The notes: generated by a model not told the origin, from the letters alone. 64,000 nt of DNA from Tubulanus polymorphus (GCF_964204645.1 NC_134026.1:17624650-17688649); one strand, 5' to 3'. Shown: positions 26,601 to 42,300, counted from the first letter of the stretch. Program-made: numbers and translations.

Positions 26601-29600
26601 AGTTAAAAGTTCTACCAATGATTGATTCGTTCTATCAAGGAATGGAGGACTTCTTCATTAGTCAAGGTAAAGTCCATGAACAACCGTACAGGAAGCACTA
26701 CGTTGAGCTGTTGGAATGCATTACACTGTTAGGCAGAGATAGCATAAGGAATGATGTACTCGTCGGATTGAGCCACATCGCTACCCACTTGTTTAATCAA
26801 GGAGAAATGTTCATGGAACGTTTAGACGAGATGCAGATAATGCTCACGCAAAAGGCCATTATTCCTGTGAAACACAATAAGTTTGTCAGTTTAGATGTAA
26901 AACCGATGTTCGCTGATCACAAATTGGAAAAATATTTCATCAATAAAGAGGGCATCTATTTCATTGATTTGGAGTCGAAAAAATCTAAAAACAGGAACAC
27001 TGGTAAGTTAATTTCATATTTTTGTACTGATTAAGATGGGAAATCATGGAAAATTGGTGGTGCTTAGTTTATTTATTGTCTTTTTTCAGCTAACAGAATT
27101 AACAAAGAGCTTGTGTATAAGTTTTTGGCAGCTTGCAAAGTTGTAAAATTGTCAGAATGTCTTGAAACGCAGCAGATAACTGAGCACATTAAACCATGCC
27201 CAACGATGCAGCTGTATCTCCATAACATAATTCCTCATGTTCAACGATTTCTCCTGAACAGATACAGTGAAATATACCAGCAACATGTCGACAATAAAAT
27301 TGCTGCCAAATTAAAGATTATGAAGTTTTATGAGGTATGATGTCATTATGATGTAGCGGTATGTAAAACTCACATGTGTTTGATTCTGAATGTTGGATTC
27401 ACATGCTGGGTTGATTATGATTAGCCTACTTAGCTCACCAAAATGTTTGGCAAATATGGTCTCCTTATCGGTGTATACACAGTAGAACTGGCGTAAGTCG
27501 GACATGTTTGGACAACTTAGAAAAATTCCAATTATTAGTAAGTTGGATTTCGGAGTTTTCTAAGAAAAATCTGAGTTTGCTACAGGTTAAGACCCTAAAC
27601 CCTAACAACTGAGTCACATGGGGTGAATACATTATTCTATAGCCGTCTACTATTGTAAACATGTCCTTAACAAGTGTCAGTGGACAGAAAATTCGATATA
27701 CAGGTGTATAATACACTGCGCGCCAGTGACAATCTCTTTAAAAAGAACTGAAATTAGCGGTCTGATTTAAAGATTGAAAAATGCATTGCTTTGAAGCTGT
27801 CGGAACATATATTCTAGCCGACTTAGCTGAATTTCCAACTTCTAGAATCCGACTTTGAGACAGATTTTGATAGGAAAATGAACTGAAAATCGGGACCTTG
27901 GAATTTCGGCCGACTTTGCCAATTTTTCGACTTGAAGCTGTTTGACAAATTATTCCTGGCAAAATTATTGTAAATTTTAAACACATTCGCTTCCAACTAC
28001 GAGTGTACGCTAATTCGTTTTTAGATATTTGCACCCTGGCACTCGCGAATGACCTGTTCCTGATTGGCTGGCAGTGTGAACAAAGCCTCACTATTAATAG
28101 CTCCTGCGCCATTTGGGAGGGGCACCTTATTATCATGTTGGCAGCATTCTGTTATGTTATGTTTTTTGAACATCTGCATGATTGGAAGCATCAATTTCTC
28201 AGGAGTAACCAGTGGGTGTGTGAGCTGAAAATTCTTCTTGGCAGATCCAAGTCCCAGCAGACTATTGCGTTGGCTTTTGCTCCCCATTGCTTCAATTAAA
28301 TGTCTTGATATTTCGCTTCATCCTTTGCCCAAAAACTGGCCTGATTAGATTCATGATGGCTAACTTGCTGCCATTGTTGTTTGTTAGAATGAGCACTTTT
28401 AAGCATGTTGTAGCTTTTATTTCTAAGCGTGGTTTATAGACTCATAGAATGTTAGCGAAACATCAACTTACGGGTAAGTCTACAATTATGACTTCCACTT
28501 TGGTTTCACTTAGAAATCAAGATCTTTTTGGCCACTAAAGCGCAACTGTTATGCAGACCTGCCAACCATCCTGTTTTTCCCGGAATTGTTAGGTAAATTA
28601 AAGTGAAATTACGGTGTTATGTTTTTTCAGAAATGATACGTTTTTCATTTAAATCAAAATCCGGGAAATTTTTTTCCATCACGTTTAAGTAAATTACACA
28701 AATACATTTATTACAAAAATAAAAGTTGTCATATTTTTCATTTACTTGCTTTTGCCTTAAATCACGCCAGAACAAATTTTTTACGATCTCTGACAGAACA
28801 CTGACTGCTTTGTGACCCACTATCGTGAAGTTCCATCAGCTACCGCCATCTATGTAGAATCGAAAATTGCATCTGGTATGAATAATTCTGTTATGTCTGA
28901 TGCCGCGTTCAAAACAAAAATGTTCAGTCACACATGCTCCCGCCTCACTTGGCTGATTTCAGTAAGTGAGTTTATTGCTTTGAACAGGCAGCAGTGCTTC
29001 GTAGGTTGCAGTGAGTGGGTTAATTGCTTTTTCATTTTGTATCATCTGTTACATTTGAAAAACTGTTTCGTGACTCAGCAGCCGGGTCACGAAGGCAGCA
29101 GTAACTCATGCTGTATCAACTGACAACTCAAGTCAGAGGCTATGCCAGCAGACCCATATGCCCTCTGTGAATAGTGGGATATACTACAAAAAATTTGGTT
29201 AATGGCCCACCACATAAATTCTAGAATACATTTTCATTGAAAACCACGTCCCAGCGATAGAACACAACGAAATCTACCACCAGGCAAATTATCAGGGCGA
29301 TACATGCAGTAACGATGGAGCAGTCGGTACGACAATTTGGTATTATAGAAGAATATGTCAACTTGTTTGACCTATCATATGACCTAACTAGGTCATGATG
29401 TCATCCAAGATGGCCTACTATGATTTCACTTTAGCACCTGGCCAAGTTGGCTTAGATGCATTCGCATATTGTTGTATGCGGTCACCAAGGGCATTGAATA
29501 GTGGAGTAACTTAATATTTCCATACTATATTGCTACCTAGGCATCTTTTGTTACCCCAATCGCAAAATTGTAAAATTGTAGCTCACGACATGTTCTATGA

Positions 29601-32600
29601 TTATGGTGAGTTTCAAGATCATTTGTTCCTGTACGTGTTCATCAGGGGGCATTGAGTATTGAAATTGTTAGTTTGGTGAACATTTCAAACCATTCCAAAC
29701 CATCCATGCACGTAGAATTTGAGGAGTACTGCGTCATCTAGTTTGAATAAATTTATGGTGCCTAGGATACTGATGGTAAGTAAAAAATGTCAGGGACCCC
29801 TGATCCTGAAGCGATAGTAGCAATAGTTTAAAGTTGCAAGGTCAAAGTCCTGCAAAAACTCTATGATTATTGTGAATTCCAAGCTGATCGATTACTTCAT
29901 TCGTTCAACAGGGGGTATTGATAATTGATGTCAGATTGTCAAGCATTTCACCAAATGGGCATGGTGTCCCAGGACCCCTACTTTTTCTGGCATTTAGAAA
30001 AGGGCCCAGAAATTTCAATAATATAGATTACCAAATAATGAAAGCAAAAATAATAACTTTCCATGAAGAGTAAAAAAGAAACTCAAATCATTTACAGGTT
30101 CGGACCTTAGAAGTGGTATACACAATCAAGAACATAGAAACTGAGCCCCATAAGCAGAACGAAAAGTGTCGAATCACTGAAAAAGAATTATTCATCAAAG
30201 ATACTGACCTGAAATCACACAATGACCTCAACAAAGAATTGTCCAAGTTTTTCTCCCTCGGTGATCAAGACAGTTTCAACAATATCAGGTATAATACAGT
30301 CTTTGATAAAATTCTTGGCATTTTTGGTTTACCTTTGTCAGCAGTATGAGGTTGGCATTGAGCCAATTAATGTAAAATGGCAGTACGTTTTTTTATGTGA
30401 GCATTTATTTCATTGGTTCTCGGCTTAAACAACGTATAATCGATGCGATTGAAGACATGACGAACCACCGTCTATGACATGGTCAACTTTGTTTATATTC
30501 GATGAAAAACTGTTTTTGGCGGGAAAATTCTTAGCTCTCGCGTATAAAATTCCAATGACCTCGATTGGGGGGGGGGGGGCGTCGTCTCTACGAATGAATG
30601 TGATTGGAATTCCGGCGAATTCCTAAAATAATTATGGGAAAGCCATTAATGGCGAACGTTTCATTGGACTAGGTGCCGTATATGTGCAAATTTTATATGC
30701 TCATTGCTGGTGAGAATATAATTATTTCACATATCGCCATAGGTATTGTTTCATTTTAATACCCGGTGATTGTTTTGATTGAGACTGAAGTGAAGCAAAC
30801 GTTCACTACACAAGGCCTCCACGTGCACGGAAGTGCTAAACGTTAGACTGTTGCACACACAAACACACGCTCATATAGGTATAGGTCGAGGTCTGAATAT
30901 TGTGGTAAATACCAGGATTTAAAACAATCTAATATTACGCCCGGGTGTTTCAGCTTCCGCGGCCATACATTGGAAGAGGTTTCGTTTCCAAGACTCAATA
31001 TTCAGCCACCCTTTGATATGTGACATCATATGAATTTTATTTGAATATTTTTTTTCATATTGTGAAAAATATTTTTTTGAAAATATAAAATAGTTTCCCT
31101 GCCACGCCTACCTGTACCCTACGAAATTTTGGACGTAGACCATACACAAATGTTTATCTTTGGTCTTAATTGCTAAGAAATAATTCTTTAAGAAAGATAA
31201 AATACAATATAAACTTCTAGAACTTCGAAGTCACGAATTAAAAAGATTTTTCAAGCAATGCCCTTACTCCAAACAACCTCTAGCTTTCAAGGTAAACCAC
31301 ACTTTGCCCATGGGCAATTTATTGTATACTTGCCATTGAAGCTGGTGTCATGGGCTGACCACTGCAACCACTTGTGGAAACCATATTCTTATTTTGATTG
31401 TATCATTTGGCAATAAAGAGGTAACTGAATGGCCAGACCCTTGAGTGTCTCACCAGCACTAGGCGCTACTAATCTGAAAAAGTACCATTTTCATTGTATC
31501 TTCTTAACAGTGTTGATTTAGCCTCACACCTTCCCCTTCAGCAACTATGGCTCTTGTAGGGCCCATTCATAACTTCGCCATATCACTGGTGTGCTCATAT
31601 CTGTCAACTTTTCGGTGTAATATAAATAGTTGTGTGAATTTGCTGAAGGCAATTCCATGTGTAACTAGTATTGGAGCTTGTTGCCTCATGCTGGCAAATC
31701 CCAAAGCTATTCGTTGAGATTCAGAAGAATAAAATCATGTTACAGGGTTTGTGGCAGGCCTGAAATCCTGAGGCCTTGAACATTTGCTGGCAGATGTAAA
31801 ACATTAACCTCTTAATTCAGGGTTCATAGTCCTTTGGTCTTGAAAATCGATTTTGGGGCCTTGAATTTTAAAAATGTTGCAAATCTGTAGATTTGTGATT
31901 GTTTTTCTATAATGATGGAAATTTGGTCACTGGCTAGAAAATTTGCAAATTTCTTTAAATGTTGCTGCAGTTGCCAGTGAATTTTGCATAACATGGGCAG
32001 TGAATGGCAGTGGCATAATGAACCCTGTTAAAGCTGTTTTGATAGTTTTTTAATGGATGAAGCGAGGATATATTGCTGTAAAAGGTTTTTCTTGAGGGTA
32101 AAAGCCTTGAAAGTGCTTCTCAAATGGCCTTGAATTTGGGTTGCAATAAACCCTGTAATAACTTACCACAGTATAATCTACCAATGCTTCAAGGCTCATG
32201 GGCCTCTTGTTATGAACATGATTTTCCAATCGATTTTTGTGATCGACCAACTAGCTCCGCGAGCGATTTGGTGATTTGACTTCCAAGATGGCGGCACCGG
32301 GTAGTTGATAAAGATACAATCCTTTTCTTAACTTTATATCTTGTGATCAGACTAAACCATTGTCACTTTTACAAAAGTTCGATTTGATCGCACGATCGGA
32401 CCAAATCATTCACGAAATCTATCGCAAAAATCGGATGCTTGTAATAACGCCTCTGCATTGTCGTAGTCGAAGCCTTCCTAAAAATTCAACATTGAACATA
32501 TAACTACGTTATTCCAAGTTCGAGATGAGTTTTGTTAAATAGTTACCAGCTTATCGGTTTTCATTGATAATCAAAGAGACCAGCTTACTCTGCAGAGAAC

Positions 32601-35600
32601 AATGCCACTCTACTCATTATGTTTTTACCCTTTCTTGCAGAGAATGAATTTACTTTCGTGTCAAAATTTCTTTATTACAGAGATTTCTTGACCGAGCTCA
32701 TCCCTCTGACAATGAATAACAGCAAGACAAGTTTCAAAGACTTTTATTTTGTGAATTCGCTGGACGAAAATCTTCCCAGTGGTGAAACTGAATGGTTTAT
32801 TGATCCTCCAGTTGTTCAACCACCAATCATTCAAAGACCTGGTACGTTTTTGCCCTGTAATTCTGAAACAGATCCCAAGGTCCTCATATTTAGATAGAAA
32901 GTAGCATGCCAGATTTCCTTGGGAATCAAAATGAAGTTGAACTTAACTTCATAGAATTTCCATCATACATATGTTCAAGTTACATGATAATTAACACAAA
33001 AATTTGTTCTATGCGGAAACTTCCATTATTGCTCTCATTGGCTTTTGATGATGATGTCATTCATACGGTATCCTGTATTATGCTAATAAGCCAAGTTTTT
33101 TGATTGTCATAATAACAAGACAGAATTCTATAGACAGAATCTAGTTTTCTTGGGACATTCTCGATACGCTTTGATGTATGGTATAGATATTTGGTGTATG
33201 TAATTACCCTAGCTGCATATGTACCCCAAAGATTGGCATGACAATTGGCTGTGATCAGAATCAAGATGGCTCTTCCAATATGGCAGCCATGGTGGACATC
33301 TTGAATTTATTGTTAGCGATCTACACAGTTCAAATTATGTGCAATTTTCTTGAAAGTTGGTGGCTATAATGGGATAGGTCCAGGGATAAAATCTATTGAT
33401 AATTTGCTTTCTCGTACTTCCAATGCGGCCGCCATGGCAGACATCTTGAATTGCTTGTTGGCGCTCTACACACATGGAATAATGTGCTAATTCTCTTAAC
33501 TTGATATGTGTTATGGGTAGGTCCATGAATTACACCCATTGAAAATCAGCTTTCTCACTCATCTAATATGGCCACCAAGGCTCTTCCAAGAAAAAATTAA
33601 CTCTTAAATACCAGGGTGTTTCTAAATACCACTACTTTCTTATTGGGTTTACATATCAACAGTTTTATTGTGAAATTTAGCGACCAGTACTAAAAACATG
33701 GTGACTTAGTGTGAATTTTAGCAGAGCTGCCAACCATCCCGTATTTCACAGGACAGTCATAGAATTTTATAGTTTGTCCCGCTATCCCGGGAAGTATTAA
33801 AATGTCACAGATTTTTTAAACAATTGTCTTCTGTCACAGCTTTTATTATAATTTCATTCATTTCAATGGAAAGTTGGCTACTTTTTGCTAGCTGTACAGG
33901 CAATTTATATACATCATAGTAGTGATATGATAAGGCAAGTGAACACTGGTGCTAGCAGTAGGTACATAACTTTTTCCCACGTAGAATTAGATTTCCTGAA
34001 TATTTTCTGTGAATTTAATGAAACTTTCGTCCAGGATGCAGCTCTCTCCACCTGGGCACAAGATAATGCTTGATGTATGGTTAAAAAGCTTTAGATACTG
34101 AAAGTTTAGGATGTCCCTGAAAGTTGGCAGCTCTGGTTAGCTATTCTATAACCTCAGATGCTGTGATAGGGCTTCCAATAAGAAAATTTTCAAAACCCCA
34201 AAACCTGGCTTTGCATCTTCGGTGCTTGCTTCGTTGTAACATAAAATGTTCAGGGCCCGGTTTCATAGACTGAGTATTAAAGTTATCCCTAGGGATAAAT
34301 CCTCAATCTGGGTGACAACCACCATAGTAACAATGAGAAACCACCGAACTGACAAATTTCAAAATGTTCCCAGGGACTATTTTTCTTCCACATCTATGAA
34401 ACCACAGCCGTCGGAAGGAATTTTTCAGTGGCGAGGCTTATTTCTGAAGAGTCTTGGGCCCTTCCCCTGAAAAATTTTGATGATTCAATCACCGGACATG
34501 CGTCATGGGGCCATTTCATGGTCTCATTCACAAAAGCATGAGAAGTCGTGAGCCAACCACCTAGTACAGAGAACGGCGAGCTGCTAGGCGGTACAGCGTG
34601 CTTTTGAAAAAGCATTAAAAAATTTTCCATTTTTGTTAAGCAAAAAAGTGGGGCGGCTTTGACCGCCCCTGCCGCCCCCGTTCTGACGGCTCTGGAAACC
34701 CAGTTGACATTTTACTGATACTTAGTAATAAATACCTGTAATTGTTTGTAGTTCCAACCAAGATCAACGAACCTGAAGAAATTAAAGCTGCAACAGAATC
34801 TGCAGAAAGTGATGTATTGCGTAATTGGCCACCGGGGCCACCTGCAGGCTATGGCAAGAACCCAACCAGTAAGAGACTCCATCTTATTTTATCGTTTTAT
34901 TATTATTTTTTTTTTCATCGTTTTTTATGCTCCGCTTAAATTTCATTGAATGTCGATTTACCTTTTTCTGTCAGCGGACAAAGGTGGATCCAATTTTCCA
35001 ATACAATTTTTAGGGGCGTTTTTTCTTTTAGATTTCACTTTAATGTCACTTTCGTGCCTGAAAATTGCATTGAAATTTCACTGAAATTTTCCAGACCCCA
35101 TTTTGGCTTTGCATAGATCCTCCCCTGAACAACCCCACAACTTATGCTGTCACTGATCAACTACTACGACTCCTTGTCTAAAAACTCGAAAGTGGTATAC
35201 AATCGATAGCAAAACTGTATTTCAGTAGGAATTTTGAATGGTAACATAACAAATTCTGCCACACAATTTGATAATTATTCTTTAAAGGTCACTGCATTTC
35301 ATTTTAATCTAGAACGTTTCTGGTATTAGTATTGACTAAACACTAAGAAATACTCGCTCAAGAACAGAGTCATAAAACAACTTAACACTTCATTTTGTGT
35401 CATGGCTAATGAATTTGATGTTGTTCTTTGAAATGGGCCTCTGGTGTAGGTTAAGGATTTGGCAAACAAGTTGTCACTGATCCAAGCGTAGAGGTGTCCA
35501 GTCTGATCTAGTTTGTTATTGTTATAGATAGTATTGTTTGATGTTGATATATTTTAAACATTATTTTAGATACAAATGTTCCCCATCCAACATCTACGAT

Positions 35601-36321
35601 GTGGCCACCACCAAGACCAGGGGAAGACAAATTGCCCACTGGTAATGTCGACCATAGTAAGATGGATCAAACCGGTGGTTTTCCTTTGGTTAGTGGTACT
35701 GCATGTACAGCTTCACCATACGGTATTGGAACTGCTACTACTGCTGACAGTAGGAACACAGACAAAACTTACAGTGGTCCTGCATTGATTAGTGGATCAG
35801 TTGGTTCTGATGGTGGTGCAGGACACCATCAACCAGTCATGAATGCAACTCATTTACCCACATCTGACAGCGGTAAGTATCTAAAGGCTATATTTTCTTC
35901 AAGTACTGTACCCTTTCCTATGGTTTTTGCCAATATTCGCCGGTCATTCACCTGTTCATCCGGTTCAGGTTCCGACGACCGGTTCTGAACTGGTCCCTGG
36001 CATTACCCAGGTATCAGTGTGCGATAGTCAGGATGCCGGCACAAGACATAAGGTTCGGCTTCAAGCACCGGTCCGGTCCAGGTGTCACCGGGTTCTGAAC
36101 TTCTGGTTCGGTCAGCATCGGCACATGAGTCGTCCGACTGACGTTTCGAAATCGAAAAAAACTCCAGGGTTGTTGGAAGAGGTCGTTCTACTTGAAGCTG
36201 GAGTCATTGTAGAAGCGCGCAAGGTCACCTTCCCTGACTCGTAACACGGTTAGTCATGCTGTATCTCTCTCCCGTTCAGTTTTATCCGAACCTGCGGGGG
36301 ACATGCCATTTAGAGCAATGA

Positions 36322-36354
<33 letters not shown>

Positions 36355-39300
36355 CATTTAGAGCATGATAAGTGAGTTTTTCGTCAAACATGGGCAGCTC
36401 CTATGGTCGGTGAGTCAATGGAACTTATTGCCCTCCGGACTCTGATCTAAACATTTTACGTGAATCGTTCTGTTGTTTCAAGAGAATGGGCTCGATTAGA
36501 TACGCAATTATGGGGTGAATCTTGCCCTGGAACGTTTTCATTAACCACGGATTATACTCAGATCAGACATTCCAAGGTTCCAAATGACCAAACCCAGGGA
36601 TGTGATTCATGGGCTCTGTCCGGATCAAGGGGCAGTTTCATTGGTCCTGCTTATTATCAGGTTCCAATTTACCCAAAATCTCGGCAATATCTCAGGATAA
36701 AGTGGAAAGACCGCCAGTTCCAGTTCAGGTCTCTTCCATTTAGCCTCAGTACGGCCCTGTGGGTTTTCACCAAGTCAGTCAAGTTGTTGCAGATGACAAA
36801 CGAAGTCAGTCGATTCTTCTCATTGATGCGTTTATTTTCAAATTACGACGACAAAAAACAAACGACGAATATTACACGTTTCTACAAAAACAAATATTAT
36901 AAGGGTAGGAAATGTTGTAAACAGTTACAATAATTAATTAATATAAATTTGCACAAAACTTACATGACGACTGAGGGAGATTCCAATATAGCAAGCACAC
37001 AGACAAGCACTGATACTCCGAGGAGCTCGAACGACCAAGTGCCAAAAATATTACACAAAATGCGGGAGTAACCCGGAAACGGATATGCCAATAAACTTTG
37101 AGGCGGGAAAATAACAATACCAGACAACAACAACAATACTACCGAATACTGGAATACTGACAAGAGAACGAACAAAAGAACGACCAACTACCGTTACACT
37201 TTATACAAACAAATAACTTTACATATAACATATACATTGACTTCACATTCCCGGCCTCATTAAATTACTTAAGGGAATTTAATCAAACGAAACTCGTGAA
37301 AAACGTGAATTACTATTAATTCAACGAGCGAAAACGTCTTAAATTTACTTTTCGCAACCTTCCAAGAAAACACATTTATGGACGGGTCGTATAATCTCAC
37401 CATTTTTTGTTTTAACACGCACTTTCCTAACGTGACCCTCTTTATCTGGATATGTGTTCAGTACACGTGCCATAGGCCATAAACTTCGTAAGACTTGATT
37501 ATCCACAATTAAGACTAAGTCTCCTACCGAGAGGTTTTTACGCGACTCAAACCATTTTGAACGTTACTGGAGTAGCGGCAAATATTCTGCTGACCACCTA
37601 CGCCAAAACACGTCAGCGAGATATTGAATTTGGCGCCAACGTTTTCGCGAATAATTATCAATACCCGTAAATTTCCCAGGTGGTAAATCAGGCCCATATC
37701 GAAGTAAGAGCAAATGATTAGGTGATAGTGCGTCTAAATCGTTGGGGTCATCCGATGTTGCAGTAAGTGGACGCCCGTTTACAATACATTCCACTTCGCA
37801 GAACAAGGTACTCAACCCTTCGTCATCTACGATTTGTTCACTTAATACGCAACCTAAAATTTCGCGCACTGACCTAATCATTCGCTCCCACACACCACCC
37901 ATGTGTGAGGCAGTTGGTGGATTAAAAACCCATTCAATTTCACACTGCAAAAGGAACTCGTGAATTTGATCTTGATTCCATTCGGATACCGCCTTTTTTA
38001 ACTCCCGTTGGCCTCCAACAAAGTTTGTACCATTATCACTCCTGATACGTAAGGGGTTACCGCGTCGTCTGATAAACCGACGGAGTGCACAAATAAATGA
38101 ATCGGTACTCAAAGAATGGCAAACTTCGATGTGAATAGCCCAACAGGTGAGACACGTAAACAAACAACCGTAACGTTTAACTTGCGCCCGGCCCCGTTTG
38201 ACGAGAAACGGCCCAAAGCAATCGATCCCCACATTTGTAAATGGGGGTAAATTCGGAGTAACCCTATCTTCTGGTAGGTCAGACATCTTTTGTCCTACAG
38301 CCTTAGCCCTTTGTTTCCTACAAGTAATACAGGCATTTAATCTACGCCTAATAGCCGATTTAGCGTTAATTAGCCAATATTTCTTTCTAATGTTTGATAA
38401 GACGTACTCACACCCCCTATGCGCATACACTCTATGATAATAATCAATAATTAATGTACATAGGTGGCTTTTCTTTGGAACTATGATTGGGTGTTTACGT
38501 TTATCCGGTAATGTCGAGCGCCTGAGACGGCCACCTACACAAAGGAGTCCGTCAACCAAGACAGGATCTAACGGGATAAGGGAACTTGTCCTTTTAAGAG
38601 AGTGACTGCATTCGTCAGGGTAATACCGTTTTTGTACGTAACCTAATATTGCATTCTCTGCACGTCTCAACTCGGAAACTGTTATACGATTGGATTTCAC
38701 CACAGAGTCGATTTTCCGAACTCTACTCAATAGTCGAGATTTGAGCCTCAGGATCCAGGCTACACATTTCTTGAGTTTGTACCAAGAAGAAAATTGACTA
38801 AATGAGTTAAGTAGATGGTTTTCGTCCACCTCAACCGTGTTAACCGTCTTTCTTAACTCTTGATCGGAAGGGTCTATATCAAAATTCACGTCATCTGGCT
38901 GTTTGGGCCATTGAGATTCATCTCTCCAAAGAAACTCTGGTCCCATTAACCATCTCGACGAGATAATAAGTTCAGTTGGCTTTAAACCGCGAGAAGCGTC
39001 ATCAGCTGGGTTGAGGCAGCCATCGATGAAGCGCCATTGACATGGTTTAGAGTGTTCTCTTATTGCTGACACCCTGTTTGCTACATAAACTTGAAACCGT
39101 TTATCCTCGTTTCGAATATATTTGAGGACTGCTGTACTGTCCGTCCAGAAATATGAGGTTTCGATAGGTATGTCGATCTCTTTTAGTATCATGCCGTCGA
39201 GTTGCGTTGACAAAACTGCAGCGGCCAACTCAAGTCGTGGAATGCTCACGGTTTTCAGAGGCGTCACTCTAGACTTACCGAGCACGAAACTACAATGCAC

Positions 39301-42300
39301 CGTCGTGCCATCGAATAACCTCAGAAAACTAACTGCACCGTATCCAATCTCAGCAGCATCAGAAAAATGATGTAACTGAGCGGATATTGGATCATCGAAG
39401 CCTGATGGTTTAAAACATCTACCGATGCGTAAACCTTCTAAACTAGGTAATTCGTTTAGCCATTTCAACCAAAACTCATCGCACCAGGCGGGAATTATGT
39501 CATCCCACCCTAACTTAATCCTACACATCTCTTGTAACAATGATTTTACGGGCAATGATATAGGTGAAGTAAATCCGATAGGGTCATACAGGGAACTGAC
39601 CGTAGATAAGATACCACGTCCAGTTTTGGGCTTCGAATGGTCGATTTTAACTCGAACAAGTAAAGAGTCAGACTCCATATCCCATAATACGCCAAGAGAA
39701 CGCTCCATAGGCAGTTGCTCAATATTGAAATCTAAATCTTTTATCATTTTTGCCCTTTCGGTCTCTGGCACGCTTTCAAGTACCTGTCGAGAATTCGATG
39801 AAATTTGAGTTAACCGAAATCCCCCTTTAGCTAAAATTTCGATCAATTGGCTCAAAAGTCTTACTGCGTCGTGAACAGTCCCGACGGATTTCAAACAATC
39901 GTCTACATAAAAATTACGCAGAACGGTATCAGTTACAGAAGCATCGAATAATTCTGTGTTGTCCAATGCGCACCTTCGAAGAGCAAAACTGCTGCAAGAA
40001 GGCGAAGATGTTGCACCAAAAAGATGCACGCGCATTCTGTATTCATCTGGATTAGCGTCTAAATTACGATTCGTCCACCATAAAAACTGTAAGGCATCGC
40101 ACAACGACGGCGTCACTCGGACTTGGTGGAACATTCCTTCAATATCCGCAATAAAGGCTATTCTTTCTTGCCTGAATCTTGTCAAAACTCCAAGCAGGGA
40201 GTTCGTCAAGTCCGGGCCTTGAAGAAGATGATCGTTCAACGAGAATTCCAAATATTTCGATGAACAATTAAACACGACTCTGATTTTCTTTTTTGTAGGG
40301 TGATATACATTGTGATGTGGTAGGTACCAGACCATACCGTCGTCTCGATCTAAGTCAATTGTAGGAACTTTCTCACAGAATCCAGATTTTATCATATTAT
40401 CAAGGAAATCGGCATATTCTTTCAACAACATAGGGTCGCTGAGAAAACGTTTTTTCAAACTTTTCAAACGATGTAAAGCCAAAGCCCTATTATTGGGCAT
40501 ATTAATCTGTTCATCCCGAAAGGGTAAATCTATTTGATAATGCTTATCGTCAGTTAGAGTGACGGATGATTCCATAATCTCTAAAGCCCGTTTGTCTTCT
40601 TGAGACATGCATTTAGTATCATCCGAAATTCGATCATTGAATTCTAAGTCGCAATATAGCTGAAATTGTCTCGTCAGTTCGCTGTCGCGTCTATCTTCGT
40701 TTCTATTTATGCTAAAGGCCATTTTGTTGGTTACACATGTACTCCCACCAAGAGGACCATTGACAGCCCACCCAAATATAGTTTTGACAGCGTGGGGCCC
40801 TCCGTTGGTGCTACTTATGACCTCTAAGGGCTCTAACACATGATGATTGTCATTACCTACGATTAGCCCAACGTAAGCATTGACGTCAGCTAAAACAACA
40901 CCGCTTAAATACGAGTATCCGTTTAAATCGGACTGTCTGGGAATGTCTTTCTCAGACATAGGCAAAGAAGGTCTCGAAAATACATTTGTCAATTCCGTAC
41001 TGTATGTTCCGTCTAAGTCCAATACTTTCAAGTCAGTTACATAAGATTGAGTCAAATTGTCAGCCTCTGTCAAAGTTGATAACGATAGGTTAGTTTGACG
41101 CAAGTCACTGTAAATAAATCCTAAATCTTTTATCAGATTTTCGTTGCAGAATGTAGAGGTGCTGCCGGTATCTAACAAGGCGTATGTAATAAATTCGAAC
41201 CCACCACAACCCTTGATTTTCACTGGCACTATTGGCAAACCTATGCGACGTGTTATATTTTGTTTAACGCACTGATTGGTTGCAGATAAACTTTGCCCAT
41301 TTTCTGTCACATTGCCAGTTGCCGTCGATGGCTGTGGTGAATTACGATTATCGTGGTGAATCATTCCTTCCGTAAGCCGATTTGAACAAGGTACAGAACT
41401 ACTATTGACAACGTTTGGCGACAAAGTGTATCTGTGCAATAGCGTGTTGTGTCGACTGTGACACACTTCGCAGAATTCCATACTTTGACATTGCTGCGCG
41501 ATATGGTTTTGACCTAAACATAAAAAACATAACCGCTTCTGCTTCAATACCTTAACCCTCTGGTCATATGAGTACCCTCTGAATTTGTAGCAGTTTGACA
41601 AAGAATGATTACTAACTGAACACAATTGACAAACCGTAGAACTGGGTGTTCTAATAGTATCGAGATTAACTCGTTGATTTTGATTACGATTCATACATTG
41701 ATTATACGAGCTGATAGCAAAATTACGCTGGCCCAACTGTCCGACTGGATTATTAGGTTTTCGATAACCGCCTTTGGATAAAGAGCTTTGACCACTTAAA
41801 TCGGATCTTTTATAACCATCGGAAAGCTTACCGAAAACCGGATGATTTAACACTCTAGCTTCCGCTTGAACAAAATTAGAAATATCGTCAAGTCGAATTT
41901 CGCGATCATTAAACGTAGTGATATAATCTGCTTTGACACGCCATTTTTTACGCAAATCATAAGGGAGTCTAGCTATAATTCGGCGCAGATTATCTGGGTT
42001 TTCAACCTTACTTAAGTAGCCTATTTCACCCAAAGTATTCTTACAACTTATAAGTTTCATAGAGTAATTATGGAGAGCTTGACCATCTTCTGATTTTATC
42101 ACCGGGCCTTCAATTAAATTATCAACAAGTACTGATGCAATTATATAATTGTTACCGTAGTGTTCTTTCAACAAACGCTTCGCCTCTGAGTACCCGATGT
42201 CTGGTGGTTGCTCCATGCAGCTTCGCACTAACTCTTTCACCTCACCGCGCGTATATTGCATTAGATAATACAGCCTTTGGCTACTGCAATCGGTTTTACT

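Noticed and set aside
17340-31326. LTRs of one very large retrotransposon
   Set aside because: The two ~1 kb repeats enclose seven conserved host exons and show no TG..CA ends or TSD.
32638-32641. Acceptor CTTGCAG at 32640 for exon 14
   Set aside because: With the phase left by exon 13 it brings in a TGA at once; the acceptor at 32680 keeps the frame.
36960-37187. Hydrophobic minus-strand ORF in the LTR (and a counterpart at 42928-43134)
   Set aside because: It lies wholly inside the LTRs and differs between the two because of the 10-bp indel. No membrane-protein family was recognised.
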